A stretch of 64,000 bases of DNA, taken from Branchipolynoe longqiensis (taxonomy: Eukaryota; Annelida; Polychaeta; Phyllodocida; Polynoidae). This document shows, one piece after another, positions 20,851 to 32,630 of this stretch; positions within the stretch are counted from its first letter, which is position 1; each line of letters opens with the position of its first letter. The notes beneath the pieces were generated by a model. That model was not told the origin of the DNA. It saw only the letters and a program-made list of their open reading frames with translations, and searched no databases. Location: positions 10,650,963 to 10,714,962 of the forward strand of contig CM059194.1 of NCBI GenBank assembly GCA_030323885.1, written 5' to 3'. The translations under genes were made by a program, and so were the position numbers.

Positions 20851-22140
20851 TAATGCCAAAAGAAAACACAACCCCCCACTAAAGTCCCCTCCACCTACAA
20901 AAGAACGCCAACAAAACCCTTAAATATTAAAAACCCCCACCAAATCACACACTTTCACCATATAAATATTATATCGGGATTAAAGAAACCTCTGATAATT
21001 TTACTTGATTCCCAACGATCGAAGAACATAAATTTGTATATGGTTTTATGCAAGTTTCATGCAATATACCTCCGGCTATTTGCTCTGACTAAATAGCCCC
21101 GTTCTGAAGATGGACGCAATAGATGATTTCCACCACCAACCTGCTCTGAGACATGAGTGGAATAACCATTGCTGTGGCTAGAAGCTCACTGTGCAGCGTG
21201 GTGATATACTGGGGTGTTTGTAACCTTACGAGGGTTACCGGTTGCAGAACTGCAACATTATAGAGAGGCTCTGATAAATTGGTGCAATCTTTGGTTGAAG
21301 AATAATCTTCTGGTGGGATGGTTGTAGAAGCTTGCGCATGTCTTTACAATAATTAAACAGCGAGTCGTTGGGGTGGTCAAGAATCACTCCGATCTGGCTG
21401 TAGCACAGCACTTGTATCCAGCAGACAGCAGCAAGGATTTCCGAGGCAGGGCGGGTAAAGACGGGTCCAGCGGTTCCAGCAACGAGAACAAAGTGAGAGA
21501 AACGTAAAGGTAAAGGGCCCCATCCAAGCAAACAACTCCCTTGATCAGGGGGAGAAGTAAGACTGGGAGAAAATAAAAAGGGTAGATTATAGGAAAGAGA
21601 AATGCGGAGAGTTGAGTCAAAGGACCGTGTCTATTTGCTCTATCGTGACCACCCAGTGAGCTAAAGAAACAGACAGAGTAAGAGTAGAAAGTGAAATGCT
21701 GGTGAACTCCCCCTCCTGGAAGTCTTTTCAGACATATCAAGCAGGAGCAAGGCCAGCGGAGAGGAGATAGAGAGAGGTGTGGACGAAGAGCGATCTGGAT
21801 AGCAAATGTATGCAGTGTGCGCTGTGGAACAACCTTTTTAGGCGGAATGTCAACCACCGATCTGCCATCTGACGGCACTGGCAGGAACTAATGGGCATGC
21901 TCTGCAGAACCAATCTAGGTTAATTGTTTTGTGTGTGTTTGCAATTGAGCCGGCAAATGGAATTCCAAATCTGAAATTAATGGAAACAGGGCAAAGAAGC
22001 AGTGGCAATATTGAGATGTGGAAAGCTGTACACAGGAAATGGTGACGTCACAACTGCCAAAGGCAGGTCTTGGTTAGAACGAGCACAGCAGGTCCGAGAT
22101 ACATTGCTCTGTTGCTGAGTAGAATTGCGCAAGACACTAC
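20851..22140. other. Longest stretch without a recognised repeat
   Basis: Two minus-strand open frames lie here (21235-21531, 98 codons, and 21384-21878, 164 codons). They overlap in different frames and show no domain I can name. An internal exon is possible for 21235-21531, but I see no convincing splice pair. If a host gene exon exists in this window, this is the least unlikely place. Confidence 0.3.
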
Positions 22141-22840
22141 TTTCCCAGTCACACTACTGCTTGCAAACACTTTGCGACTACAGCTAAAGGTTGGTCGCAA
22201 AGAGCTTGCGATAGACCCAGCTAGTTAAGCTAGTGACATCTATCGGCAGAATCGGGAACCACTCTAGTCGGGTACATTCCCCAACTGCCTATGATTTCAC
22301 ATGCTATATCTCCATAAATAATGCCTGGACAAATAATAAAATACTTGATTACATTCAGTTATTCATATCGCAACAGGTATCAAGCTTTTATCCATGTAAT
22401 ATATATAAAAAAGACAACTATATTGTATTTTTGTTCTGAAATATCACCACCGCTCTCTTCATATGTACTACTCCCCACCAGTTAAGCTAGTGACATCTAT
22501 TGGCAGAATCTGGAACCACTCTAGTGGCATACTTTCAAGCTTTACTGGCGAGGTCTATTAGTCTCAAAATGGTAACCAAATGGACGTAAGTGGTCGCAAA
22601 GTGGTCACAACATGGTCGTCAGTGGTCAGTTACCTCCTTGCGACTATTTTAGTCGCAAGTAGGTTGCAGGTACAGGACTAAAAACCTCCTTGCGACCATT
22701 TTGGTAGCAAGGAGGTAGGCGACCATTGCTTTGTTCACAAGGAAGTCACCGGTGACTGTAGGGTCTTTGGTTCAAAGTTGTCGCAAAGTGGTCGCAAGCG
22801 GTCGCAAGCAGTCGCAAGTCATAGTCATGACTGGGGCGTA
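22141..22840. mobile_element. FB-d: foldback element, TTGCGACC lexicon, with insertion
   Basis: The left end CCCAGTCACACTACTGCTTG and right end (TAGTCATGACTGGGG) are roughly inverse. The interior repeats GGTCGCAA and its complement on both sides. An inserted block contains a ~46-bp direct repeat (about 22227-22273 and 22481-22528; AAGCTAGTGACATCTAT). Confidence 0.6.
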
Positions 22841-23101
22841 AATCAGATGTACATGCATAGCCAGGTTACAGCCAGCCCGAACCGACGCCAAAATCCCACA
22901 CTGGTCCAACGTCGGCTGACTTGGCTATGACCAGTAAACAAGTGATACCCCCCCCCCCCCACACCAACTGTTTCCCAGGTTTCAATATTGAGATTACATT
23001 TCTTCAGGTTGTACTGAAGACAGTCCTTGAACCTATTCTTCTGACGACCTTGATTTATGTATCCTTTTACAAGTTCACACTAGAAAAGAGCTTTTGGCAT
23101 C

Positions 23102-23290
23102 GGAGTGGTCTGCACTGACCTCTCAGGCAACTACCACATATACAGGTAGGTGTGGGTAGTGTGGTGATATCAGGGAGCCTAGGTGGTGTAATTGTTAGCA
23201 CACTAGCCCTGGATGCAAAGAGCTGTGGATTCGAGTCCCGATCTAGGCACAATATTTCCCATTTTCATCAACCCCCCACACAGTATTCTA
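23102..23290 (+). mobile_element. SINE-3 copy
   Basis: CTGCACTGACCTCTCAGGCA leader, then a tRNA-like core with A-box-like GGTGTAATTGTTAGCACAC and B-box-like GGATTCGAGTCCCG, then CAATATTTCCCATTTTCATC. Confidence 0.8.
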
Positions 23291-23370
23291 TCTTTATCGA
23301 TACGGACTACATAGTCATCCCACCTGAGTTGTAACTATGCAGTCAATGCTGACCATTTTTCCTCTGTCTC

Positions 23371-24102
23371 ATGCCCTGGTCACATGCACGTTATTGGACG
23401 TAGTTGAACATAGGTGAACGTCGTGGAGGCTAACGTGGGTCAAACGTGGTGTACGTACATTAAACTATGTTGAAATATGTTAAGGTACGGCAGGTTTGGG
23501 TACGCATGAATACCTTACGGTACGGATAAATACGGTATGGATAAATACGCTATGGCATGGATGCCGGTATGTTCAACTATGTTCAACTACGTTCAATTCC
23601 ATTCAACTATGTTCAACTACGTTCAACTACATTCAACTACGTTAGCCTCCACTACGTTCAACTAGGTCCACTAACGGCTATGTGACCATGGCTTCGTCCA
23701 AGTACGCTAGAACAAGCTAGAACACAGCAGAGTATGGTAGAGTATGGTAGAGTAATGTAGAGTATGGTATAGTATGGTAGAGTACCATAGAGTATGGTAG
23801 AGTACAATAGAGTATCCTAGTCCATGCTAGAGTATGCTAGAGTATGTTAGAGTATGCAAGAGTATGCTGGAGTACCCTAGAGTATGTTAGCATCATGGAT
23901 GCAAATTCAGCCTCTAATGTCACACTCTTTTGAAGATGTCCACAAATTTAATCGGACATCACGGCTCACCCACTTTATTACCAAGTTAACATCACGGACA
24001 AGTACGGATGCCGGTATGTTCAACTACGTTCAACTACGTTTGACTATGTTAGCCTCCACTACGTTCAACTACGTCCACTAACGTGTATGTGACTGCGGCA
24101 TA
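23371..24102. mobile_element. FB-e: foldback element, GTTCAACTACG lexicon
   Basis: The left arm (ATGCCCTGGTCACATGCACG) and the reverse complement of the right end (ATGCCGCAGTCACATACACG) pair well. An inner end at about 23694 (ATGTGACCATGGC) suggests nesting or duplication. The first half reads GTAGTTGAAC..., the second GTTCAACTAC..., so the halves fold. An AGTATGGTAG decamer minisatellite occupies about 23728-23890. Confidence 0.7.
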
Positions 24103-24117
24103 ATACTTCAATGTTAC

Positions 24118-24355
24118 TTTGTTGGTTATTGAAGTTCTACATCCTTTTGGAACATCAGGATGGGTACCGACTTCTGACAGCGCGCACTGATGGTGACTTT
24201 ATAGTGCTGCCTCACTGGCAAATCAGCCAACCAGTAATAATAATGCTGAGTGCATGGCCAGGAAGTATCTATTTTGTAAGTCATTGGTTTGACTCGACCA
24301 GGAATTGAACTCCCGATCTCCCGCACGGTTGGCCTATGCTCTACAGGTTCGGTCA
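24118..24355 (-). mobile_element. SINE-1a, internally shortened
   Basis: Tail TTCTACATCCTTTTGGAACA, body TCATTGGTTTGACTCGACCA, head GGAATTGAACTCCCGATC. The middle (TCCTGACACTGAGCC region) is missing. Confidence 0.75.
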
Positions 24356-24360
24356 AGACT

Positions 24361-25345
24361 TCCGTGTTGAGTATAGCTGCTAACACCTCCAGTGAAGACC
24401 CAACCGGCTCCCGGCACCCTCTCCTCCTCCTCCTCTTCCGCCTGCTTCTCCACTAGGAAAACAGAGTGATGAGTGATGAGACCCACCTGGTGGTGCATCC
24501 TGAACAGAAGGACAGCGCATAAACACCGGGACTATCATGATCCCTGCCTCCCTTCACGAACAAGTCACCGACACCTTTTAGCTCGACCACTTAGCGCTAC
24601 TGGGCCTTCTTATAAAAGTGATTGGTTACCCATTGAGTCACCATCTTGTGACATTAAAGTTGCATAGTCCGATTGTAAAATTCTCCGATTAAGCGTATAT
24701 CGAATATCGAGATGGCTATACATGAAACAGTACTCCCTTTATAAGGCTTACACCGGGGGAGGGAAACAATGCCCCTTTAAGCACAATCCTCCCCCCTTAT
24801 CTCGCCCAGTCATACAGTCACCACATGTTATGTAAGCCCATGATAGCCAGGTGGTTGCCAAAGCTGGGTGGGAGGGGGGTGAGCCCTTAAAGCAGCCAAT
24901 AAGAATGTCTATAACATCCACTGTTGCATGTATCCAAAACATGTAAAGACTGAATAAAACTAAGCATCATGATCATTATCTATCTACACTTCTGCTGGTG
25001 CTGGACTCAAATCGTGTGTTGCGTCATGTGTGTCGCTACTATGGGGTAAGTTCTGCTATATAATTCATACGGATAGAAGATATCAAAAGGGGGATGCTCC
25101 AGATAGTATGCCTTATGCAGGATAGTATGTCTTATACAGGATAGTATGCCTTATGCAGGATATAATGCCTTATGAACCACACGCAGTATACAGGATGCCC
25201 GGGCAGTATAATCTGGTCGAGCAGTACAGCTACTAAATGAGAGAACATAATATACATAACCATAGCCCTCGAGTACCACCTAACTGGATCTGCCATCAAT
25301 AGATTCTAACGCCCTCATATATGATATGCGGGGACCCGCAAATAC
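24361..25345. other. Mostly unassigned, with MITE-A end and short tandem repeat
   Basis: At 24654 TTAA is followed by a MITE-A end (AGTTGCATAGTCCGATTG), quickly lost. About four ~20-bp units (GGATAGTATGCCTTATGCA) lie at 25100-25170. No gene seen. Confidence 0.45.
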
Positions 25346-25694
25346 AGGATTTCATATGATGGTTTTCAGTTTCTGACATTTTTCTGAGATAAATATATTA
25401 AATGGATCATTATTATCTACCTTACTTTATTTTTGAAGTAACTTTTATTTGAAATGGCTACCTTTTGAGATATTTGAAATTCAAACATGTGAAAATAATT
25501 TTTTCCCAAGCACGCCAAAAGTCTGATACCATAGGCTTCTGTGGTAACAGGTTCTATTAAATTGACTCAGTATTCCCTTCTATGTGGCAACAAATACTTA
25601 ATAAGCGCATCAGTATCTAAGTTAGATATGTAGAATCAAATCTAGATAATTGTTTTGAATTTGAAAACTTGATGCTTCATCAGACTATGCAGCT
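25346..25694 (-). mobile_element. MITE-A copy
   Basis: Near-complete interior. The right end GACTATGCAGCT abuts TGAATT, a likely decayed TTAA. The left end is degraded. Confidence 0.75.
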
Positions 25695-25787
25695 TGAATT
25701 GGGTCAACATTTCAAAGGCAAGTCGGCTATAAATCCTCTGGTGCAACTGACACTGGTCAACATCCAGATATAATATTACTGGATGCC

Positions 25788-26742
25788 CGGCCGTATGGAC
25801 ACCAGATAATACTACAAAACTCTCCCCTTCATCTCACTCCCTGATGCATCCCTTAAACAACGCTTCTACAAACTCTTAAGGAATAAAAGGAAGACAAGTC
25901 ACACAGATAAACAGTGGAGAAGTTGTGCTTTAATGACATCAACTCCTGCCCACCTACTAGTGACCTATCCCCCTGACCCTTACCTTCTGTCCACACATAA
26001 TCTCATTACTACTTTAGCCTGTATAAGAATCAGTGCCTACAGCCCATTGAACCGGAGTCCCTTGGGTGTTACACTCATCTCAATTTAGATATATGAATGT
26101 GCCTAACATCAGACAGAGTGTCTGGGGTTCCTGCTCTAGAGTAGGTGTGGCTCACTCAAGAGCCAGGAGTAGAGTGATCTCTCTTCAGTGTGTCTGAAGC
26201 AGAGTCTTGAATAATTAATGAATCTCAGAATGAGGATAGTGTGGTCAGAGGGCCAAGAGGGCATATGTGACTGGGCAGTCCCACAGTCAGCCAATCAGGC
26301 ACACCCACAGTCGGGCTGGGCACCACCTCCCAGTGGTGGTGGCTGTCACTCACCCCAGCTGTAGGTGGTGCTCTGGGTGCATATGCAGATTAGGCTGGTG
26401 GGCCCGCCCCGTGGTCATGGGTGGACAGGTAGCTGCAGACAGTTACACTAGATCTCTGTTAATATGACCTTTTCTCCAATTGCACTCTTTATGGATGCAT
26501 AGAGAAACATGTCAATAATCATGTACTGTCTTCTTATATAGAAACATCTCTTCCTTAATGTCAGGCATCATGTATGAACATATATTTCACATAGCTTATA
26601 TCATGTCACAATGGGAGTGGGATAGTATTGCTTTAAGTTTACATAACATTGTCCCCACTCCATCATCCAAGAATAATAATGCTCTCTGCCAATATATCAT
26701 TCTGAACCAAAAATCCGTATATTTTTACACAGGGGAGGCGAG
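25788..26742 (-). repeat. Dispersed repeat DR-3, copy 1 (LTR-like, ~950 bp)
   Basis: Collinear with 42318-43304 (shared blocks ACTACAAAACTCT, AAGGAAGACAAGTCACACAG, CAGACAGAGTGTCTGGGGTT, AAAATCCGTATATTTTTACA). The strand is chosen because the minus strand starts TGTAAAAATATACGG, which would suit an LTR. No TSD or coding region was found, so solo LTR is only a hypothesis. Confidence 0.55.
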
Positions 26743-27155
26743 GTGGAACGATATGCTTCCACCGGTACACTGTTGCATCTTACGGAGTATCACAATAATG
26801 ATGATAAGTAATATTCCACTAACATATCTTTATACTCGTGTAATACGTTATATATCACATACTTATTTGAGCGGTACAGTGAGGGCAAATGGGAGGCAGT
26901 TGGCGTGTGAACAGACAAGTAGCGCGCCCCCCCCCCCCCCCCAACGGATCTGAGGTTGACCAGGTTGGAACAGTAGATGACTAGATCAAGGCTCCACCAG
27001 TCGATGACTGAGGGAGGAGAAAGGACTGATCATCCGATGGAAGTTTCCAACCTTATTATACTCGTATAATGGCTTATACAGCATATACATGTACTTCTTA
27101 TATCTGCGATTTACATATGTTATTAACATTTCAGACTTACCAACACATACATATA
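26743..27155. repeat. Retroelement-related fragments
   Basis: CAGTAGATGACTAG...CCAGTC and TTATTATACTCGTATAA (27052) match 50700-50810. A long C run occurs at about 26927-26942. Probably remnants of the element at 50-53 kb. Confidence 0.4.
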
Positions 27156-27332
27156 CAGTAGAACCTCTCTATACCGACTCCTCCACACATCGACCACTCC
27201 CCTATATCGATCGCTTTATTTGGGTCCCAACAATCCCATGTAAGGATATTCTAACTCTCTAAACCGACCACCTCCCTAAATGGACCACTTAAAGTCATTC
27301 CCATGGTCGGTCGAATTAGTGAGGTTTTACTG
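27156..27332 (+). mobile_element. POGO-M, complete 177-bp copy
   Basis: CAGTAGAACCTCTCTATACC at left; GAGGTTTTACTG at right. TA flanks both ends (27154-27155, 27333-27334). Terminal CAG and the TA target are pogo/Tigger-like. No transposase. Confidence 0.85.
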
Positions 27333-27890
27333 TATACCCATTTATTCTTGTATATGATCATATATTTACAGAGATATATAAATGACATTACAATCATGTG
27401 TACAATAATACTCTGTGCATATATACTCAAAACGATATCTTTTCATGCTAATATAATAAGTATGTTCATACTTATTAATGGCATTGAATATGAGCAATAC
27501 TCCATATTCATATATATACTGAAACATACTGTTTAATCTTCTATATGTTTCTACTTATTCATGAAGTCACAGATGTACAATAATAGATGTGCATATATAT
27601 ATACTGTATATGTCCCAAGAGATGCACACTGCGCAAGTGCAGACACATAGATGCGCGTCTATTCAAAGTTAAAGAATTTCATGGATTTGTTTTTGTTGTG
27701 CCTCTGAAATAAAGTGGGATTGTCTTATTTTATGTGCATTCAGTCTGAATATGATCGTACATTTGTGCGTGATTTCAATCTTGAAATGGGGGCTGTGGTT
27801 CTATTGGGTAGTGTGCTTCTATTGGGACATATACAGTATATATATATATATAGGATTTAGTTTTGTGATTAACTATGATTTGCAGGTATG
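27333..27890. other. AT-rich stretch
   Basis: Includes short (TA)n runs near 27590 and 27835-27852. No gene or named repeat seen. Confidence 0.4.
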
Positions 27891-28226
27891 CAGGTATAGC
27901 AATACCTCAGGGAGTTTGACGCCCCTGCCTTACATAGTTTTAAACCACTGCCTTGTGGTACAGGTTCTTGACAGAACCGAAGGCTAAGGGAGCAAACCCT
28001 AAACAGAAAACCATGTCACTGTGGCAGCATTAAGGGCGGTTGATGTATGGAACTCCCAACATCTCCCGACCAGCCACTGCAGGGACAAATAGTTTTGCGC
28101 CTGTCTTGACATGTTCTTACTGGTGTGAAACCTCTATTTGCTCCCCGAGAGAGTGCCGCTGGTAACTTGCAAAAGCCAGCAGCACTTCAACACTTTTGCA
28201 GGCAGCTTTCATGATGATGATGATAT
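27891..28226 (+). mobile_element. LINE-tail composite, copy 2 (module only)
   Basis: The same 5' module as 12430-12754, but joined directly at GCAGCTTTCATGA to the ATGATGATGAT tail, with no LINE ORF remnant. Confidence 0.7.
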
Positions 28227-28307
28227 ATATATATATATATACATATTGTATTCTATTATATTCATACATCTTCATACTTATGCCATAATTATACATATAA
28301 TTATACC

Positions 28308-28540
28308 CCGAACACGGTGGCCTAACCGGTGAGAGCGTCATGCTGGATTTCCGCACGGAAGGTCGTGGCTTCGAACCCTGGCCCGGTCAAACCAATGAAT
28401 TAAAAAAATGACTCTTCCCGCTACATATCCTAGGATTCAGCATCATTACTTGGATAGGGAAAGGACTGACCTGCCCATCACCAGGATACTATCACTCAGT
28501 GGGATATCGGGTGATGTGCCGGCGGCTATGCATCATTGTA
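28308..28540 (+). mobile_element. SINE-1a, 3' truncated
   Basis: Head CACGGTGGCCTAACCGGTGA and TTCGAACCCTGGCCCG, then the body to GTGATGTGCCGGCGGC. The usual tail is absent. Confidence 0.75.
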
Positions 28541-28554
28541 TTACTAATGATTCA

Positions 28555-28700
28555 TACTGATTCTTTTTTTATTTTTTACTAAATGTATTTTATTCAGTGA
28601 ATAATGTCTTTTGTCAGGGCCAGAGCACTGGTCTTCCGGCCGTTCATTACAATTTGTTGGTACATAAATGACAATATCAGTTGCAATAATAACCACATGA
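28555..28700 (+). repeat. Dispersed repeat DR-1 fragment
   Basis: TTTTATTCAGTGAATAA, TCTTTTGTCAGGGCC and CACTGGTCTTCCGGCC match 57180-57250 (minus) and 49075-49140. Confidence 0.55.
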
Positions 28701-29159
28701 AAAACCTGTTCGATAGTAGAAGCATGAAATAAATTGACTATTTGTCGTAATAGTAACTGCATGCAATTCCAGTTCAACATATGTATTATGCACTTGGTGA
28801 GCATGCATCAATAAATGTACAAGACGCCTCTAGAATTGTCTTTAAACACTTCTTTGTTCCTTTGCTCTCTTTAAAAAAAAAAGATATACCATATCTCCAA
28901 TACACATATATATATATTATATTGTAAATATGCAAATCAGTGGATCCAATCACCAATACCAAATGCGGAACCTACCCATTTAATTTTTTTTTAAAAATTG
29001 TTTAATCCCGCTGGCCTTTTTTAATCATGCTGGTCGACGTGTTAGTACGATGGTCCCAGTACTGTTTACGTAACTGTTGAGCCTTACCGCGCACTAAGTC
29101 AGTCTCATACAACATACTGCGCATGTGCAGTGGTTGCGGAGGAAGAAGCAAACATGACG

Positions 29160-29520
29160 GTACTGCATACCTGTCAACATTCTAATGGAGAAGCGACTGT
29201 GCACAATCAGTTTTTACACCATTCGCGCATGCATTCAACAACACATAACACAAGTTTATCAGGACCAACATTTTATTGCACTATAAAACATGAACAAATT
29301 AAATAAAAAGTTGTAAAGAACCTGAAGGTAAGCGCATAATCTCATGTATCACTTGTCGAATAAATGAAACAAATACAATTCATGGCACAGGCTGATCAGT
29401 TATCTAAAAGCGGGAGATTGGGCTTAAATTGAATACCCGATCGGGAGGTCAGGAGAGGTACTTAAAATCGGGGATGCTGCTGACCAAAACGGGAGATTTG
29501 GCAGTTATGGTAGTGTCTGT
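29160..29520. mobile_element. Possible worn TIR element
   Basis: CATACCTGTCAACATTCT at left and GGGAGATTTGGCAGTTATGG at right are weakly inverse. CGGGAGATT words recur inside. Superficially hAT-like; low confidence. Confidence 0.3.
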
Positions 29521-29649
29521 ATTCATTCAACAGACGGTTGACTACAGTTAACTCTGTATAGTCCGATGAAAGCATCAAGTTTCCAAACCATTTCAATTAC
29601 TTACTTTTAAGCCCTCATATCCAACTTAAATACTTCGCACCACTTTATA

Positions 29650-30356
29650 CCCCTGTCACACTACAACGTAATGAGCAAACATAAGCCTGACGTGATCACG
29701 TTTCATCATTACGTTGACGTACGTTGGGTTACGTTATGATAACGTCAGAATGATGGTAGACTGACATCGAGCTATGTCACATTACGTCGTGTTACGTCGG
29801 GGCGCGACAAAGTTTTGAACCTGTTCAAAACTTTTGACGTAACTAGAACATAAGGGTTTACGTTCACCATATGTTCTTTACACGTTCGGCGAACGTCAAT
29901 GACGTTAAACGGACGTTAGTCAAACGCTGGTCACTATGTTGCACTACAGTGCACTACATTGCACTACGTTGCACTACGTTGCACTATTTTGACCCACATT
30001 AAAGCCGATGGAAACGTGCAGTCCGCGTAGTGAAACCGTCGGGATAACGTACACCTAATGTACGTCCAACGTACATTTAGCGTTTTGCCACCGTTTCATG
30101 ATGTATGTAACGTCATGTAAGGTAAAGCGACATAGTTCTGGCGATCGAATAACGTTAATAATGTACCATCATCGTAATTACGTTGTCCTCTCTCGTTGAA
30201 CCACGCTATCATTACGCTTTACCGACGTTACGCTCTCGTCAACTACGCTGCATCCACATTCAACTTGTGCCCAAATTTGCATACTACGCTGAGAAGTTCA
30301 ACGTTTTTCACGTTCTCCCTATGCTGACATCGTTACGTCGTAGTGTGACAGCCCCA
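29650..30356. mobile_element. FB-f: complete foldback, ACGTTG/TTGCACTACG lexicon
   Basis: Left CCCCTGTCACACTACAACGT; right arm TACGTCGTAGTGTGACAGCCCC. TA lies at both junctions inside MITE-A. The interior is dominated by ACGTT, ACGTCA and TTGCACTACG on both strands. Confidence 0.85.
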
Positions 30357-30390
30357 TAAGATAGTTATTGCTGAATAGAAGGGAATACTA

Positions 30391-30784
30391 TTCATCAAAG
30401 CGTGTGGTATGTGCTGTCCTATCTGTGCGAAAGTGCACATAAAAGACTCCTTGCTGCTTATCGGAAAGAATAGATTATGTGGCGGCAGCAGGTTTCCTCC
30501 AAAGAAATATGTCAGAATGACATTATGTTTGACGTTCAATAGCCGATGATGAAAATGAATGAGCTCTAGAGGCGTCATTAAATAAAACAAGCTTTCGTTG
30601 TTTGTGCTAAAGTGCATATAAAAGACCCCTAGGTGCTTATTGGGGAGAGTAGCCTATGTGGCTGTAGCAGGTTTCCTCCAACAAAATATGTAAGAGTGAC
30701 CGTATATTTGAATTGAAGTCCAATAGCCGATGTTCAGAATATCCATGTGCTTTAGAGGCGTCATTAAATAAAACAATGTTTATT
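30391..30784 (+). mobile_element. Two tandem SINE-4 bodies (headless)
   Basis: 30391-30597 and 30601-30780 both run GTGCATATAAAAGAC ... GGTTTCCTCCAA ... CCAATAGCCGATG ... GTCATTAAATAAAACAA. The pair is bracketed by AGAAGGGAATACTA (30378-30391) and AGAAGGGAATAAATACTA (30787-30804), consistent with a long TSD. The tRNA heads are absent. Confidence 0.75.
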
Positions 30785-31094
30785 TTTAGAAGGGAATAAA
30801 TACTAAGTCAATTTGATATAAGCTAACCTGTTTGTGTTATTGCTACAGCCTTAAATGTCCAACATTTTGAAATGCACACAGCAACATTAATTTCCACATC
30901 AAATATCTTCGAAGTTAGTCATTCGCGATAAACCTTACTTGAAAAATAAATTATGGTGGATTTGAGCAATCAACCGTATATATTTATTTTAAAATGAAAC
31001 AGAAACTAAGGACCATCGTTGGACTAATACTGAGGTATTACCTTTAGGTGTATAGATGTAACGTGCTGTTAATAATCCATACCCTCCCTTGCTC

Positions 31095-31466
31095 CAAAGA
31101 CCCTATAATACTAAGACCGCTCAATCCCTCTCTCTCCCATGGTAATGTAAATTTCGCAGTGCCACCTTGTGGTGGGTTTGATCAGCCCAGCTGCTGGTTG
31201 GTGTTTCACATGTAAACACCTACAATTATATTATACATGAGATAGGTAAGTATGAATATACATCAATATGAAATTGCTATGAACAAATACACATCATCAT
31301 CAGCATCATCATCAGCATCGCCATCATCACACATCTTTCACATTCATATATACATTTATACATATAATATAGCACCCGTTTAACCCAGCGCACCAAGTGG
31401 TGGCTTTGATCATTTTAATTATGCAGTACAGGCTGAGTGAGCCGTCTTAGTATTATAGGGTCTTTG
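31095..31466 (+). mobile_element. MITE-B copy 2, 7-bp TSD
   Basis: The same ~32-bp TIR as 11064-11445. Flanked by CTTGCTC at 31088-31094 and 31467-31473. The interior has a CATCATCATCAGCATC tract. Confidence 0.9.
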
Positions 31467-31783
31467 CTTGCTCCGACATTGAGAATATCCGTCTAGATAT
31501 TCCCCGGCCCTACCCCACAGCCCCCCCCCCTCCCCCCTAAACCCCCCTCCCTCTACAGCCCCTAGCGGATAAACCCGCTGTCCCGCTTCCCATCTGATGC
31601 ATTGCAATGTGAACCTAACATTAAGATCAGCTCAAATTACATAAATCTTCCAGCCACCCACTTGCTTCAGACAAAAGAAAAAAAACCTTCATAGCGATTA
31701 GACAACTTAATTCTGCCTTCTTTTTATTCGATGGCATTCTATTCAGCGTCTCCAGTGACTGGCTGTCCTTGTATATGATATGG
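31467..31783. other. C-rich and unassigned stretch
   Basis: A cytosine-rich patch (about 31511-31562) with several long C runs. No gene seen. Confidence 0.35.
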
Positions 31784-31843
31784 TTCCCCCCACCCACACC
31801 CACACCCACACCCACACCCACACCCACACCCACACCCACAGGC
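31784..31843. repeat. (CCCACA)n microsatellite
   Basis: About nine perfect hexamers. Not the animal telomere repeat. Confidence 0.95.
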
Positions 31844-31869
31844 AGGGCGATCCATTGTGTTGTATTGAA

Positions 31870-32440
31870 GAATGCCACGGGACACGGTGAGCGAATCGGT
31901 TACAGCGCAGGCTTCGCGTATGGAAGGTCAAGATTCAGAATCCCAGCCGCGTCAAACCAGGGACATATCAAATTGATCCTTGTGGCTACCTAGCCTGGGG
32001 CTCGGCATTAATAGGATATTACAAGGACTGCTTAGCACAGTACCAGGATAATGTGAATGTGTGGGATATTGGTTCATGGTCAGGGGCATAGCTAGACCTT
32101 TAACGATGTGTCCTCCTAATTTTGGCAGGGGGTTTAGGGGGCCGCTTAAGCTTAAGCTGAAGCTGGAGTATTTTACACATTTTAGACTTGAGTTTTCGAC
32201 ACTCCGGACTACTACATGCCTCCTCTCTCTCTCTCTCTTTACTATTTTGTTATTACATTTTTTTTGACAAAACGATGTGGACGTTTTGGCATACACACGT
32301 ACGCCTAGCTACGCCCCTGATGGTGCTGGCCACCTGGTCTCCCAGTGGGACAGCACTAAATAACACCATGAGTGCACACTGTCATAAGTAGGTACCTCTC
32401 TTGATATGACCTTAGCTGTTGCTAGGACGTACAACCACAA
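31870..32440 (+). mobile_element. SINE-1a copy split by a hAT-like MITE
   Basis: Head GACACGGTGAGCGAATCGGT, body to GGTTCATGGT (32080), then resumes ATGGTGCTGGCCACCTGG at 32320 through the TTGATATGACCTTAGCTGTT tail. The two parts join exactly once the 5-bp duplication is removed. Confidence 0.85.
32081..32319. mobile_element. HAT-M: 239-bp MITE with CAGGGGC ends and 5-bp TSD
   Basis: Left CAGGGGCATAGCTAGACC; right inverse CTAGCTACGCCCCTG. Flanked by ATGGT (32076-32080 and 32320-32324), and the SINE consensus has ATGGT once. CAGGG termini are typical of hAT. A (CT)n lies at about 32220-32239. Confidence 0.85.
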
Positions 32441-32630
32441 CAACATTGAAGGGTGCCTGGCATTCCGGGCCTTGCTATGTATGACCTCTTTGGGTTAGAT
32501 ATACTTGCAGGCAGTGTGCCGTCTAGACAGAATCAACAGTATGTTATTCACACTGCACACACTTTTCTATTGCTATTTAATGGCAAGCAGTTGCTGATGG
32601 ACTAAAGCTACACCAGGCCCTTTGAATATA

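Larger units (their letters stand above)
29552..31032 (+). mobile_element. MITE-A copy split by FB-f and a SINE-4 pair
   Basis: TTAA (29548-29551) precedes TGTATAGTCCGATG. MITE-A pieces are 29552-29649, 30357-30404 and about 30785-31032, the last ending near CCATCGTTGGACTA. The order of pieces follows the uninterrupted copy at 43350. Confidence 0.7.

Noticed and set aside
25788..26742. Definite solo LTR call for DR-3
   Set aside because: No TSD could be found at either copy and the left edges do not end consistently in TG/CA; kept only as LTR-like.
31784..31843. Telomere-like repeat
   Set aside because: The unit is CCCACA, not CCCTAA, and it is only ~60 bp in an internal position.
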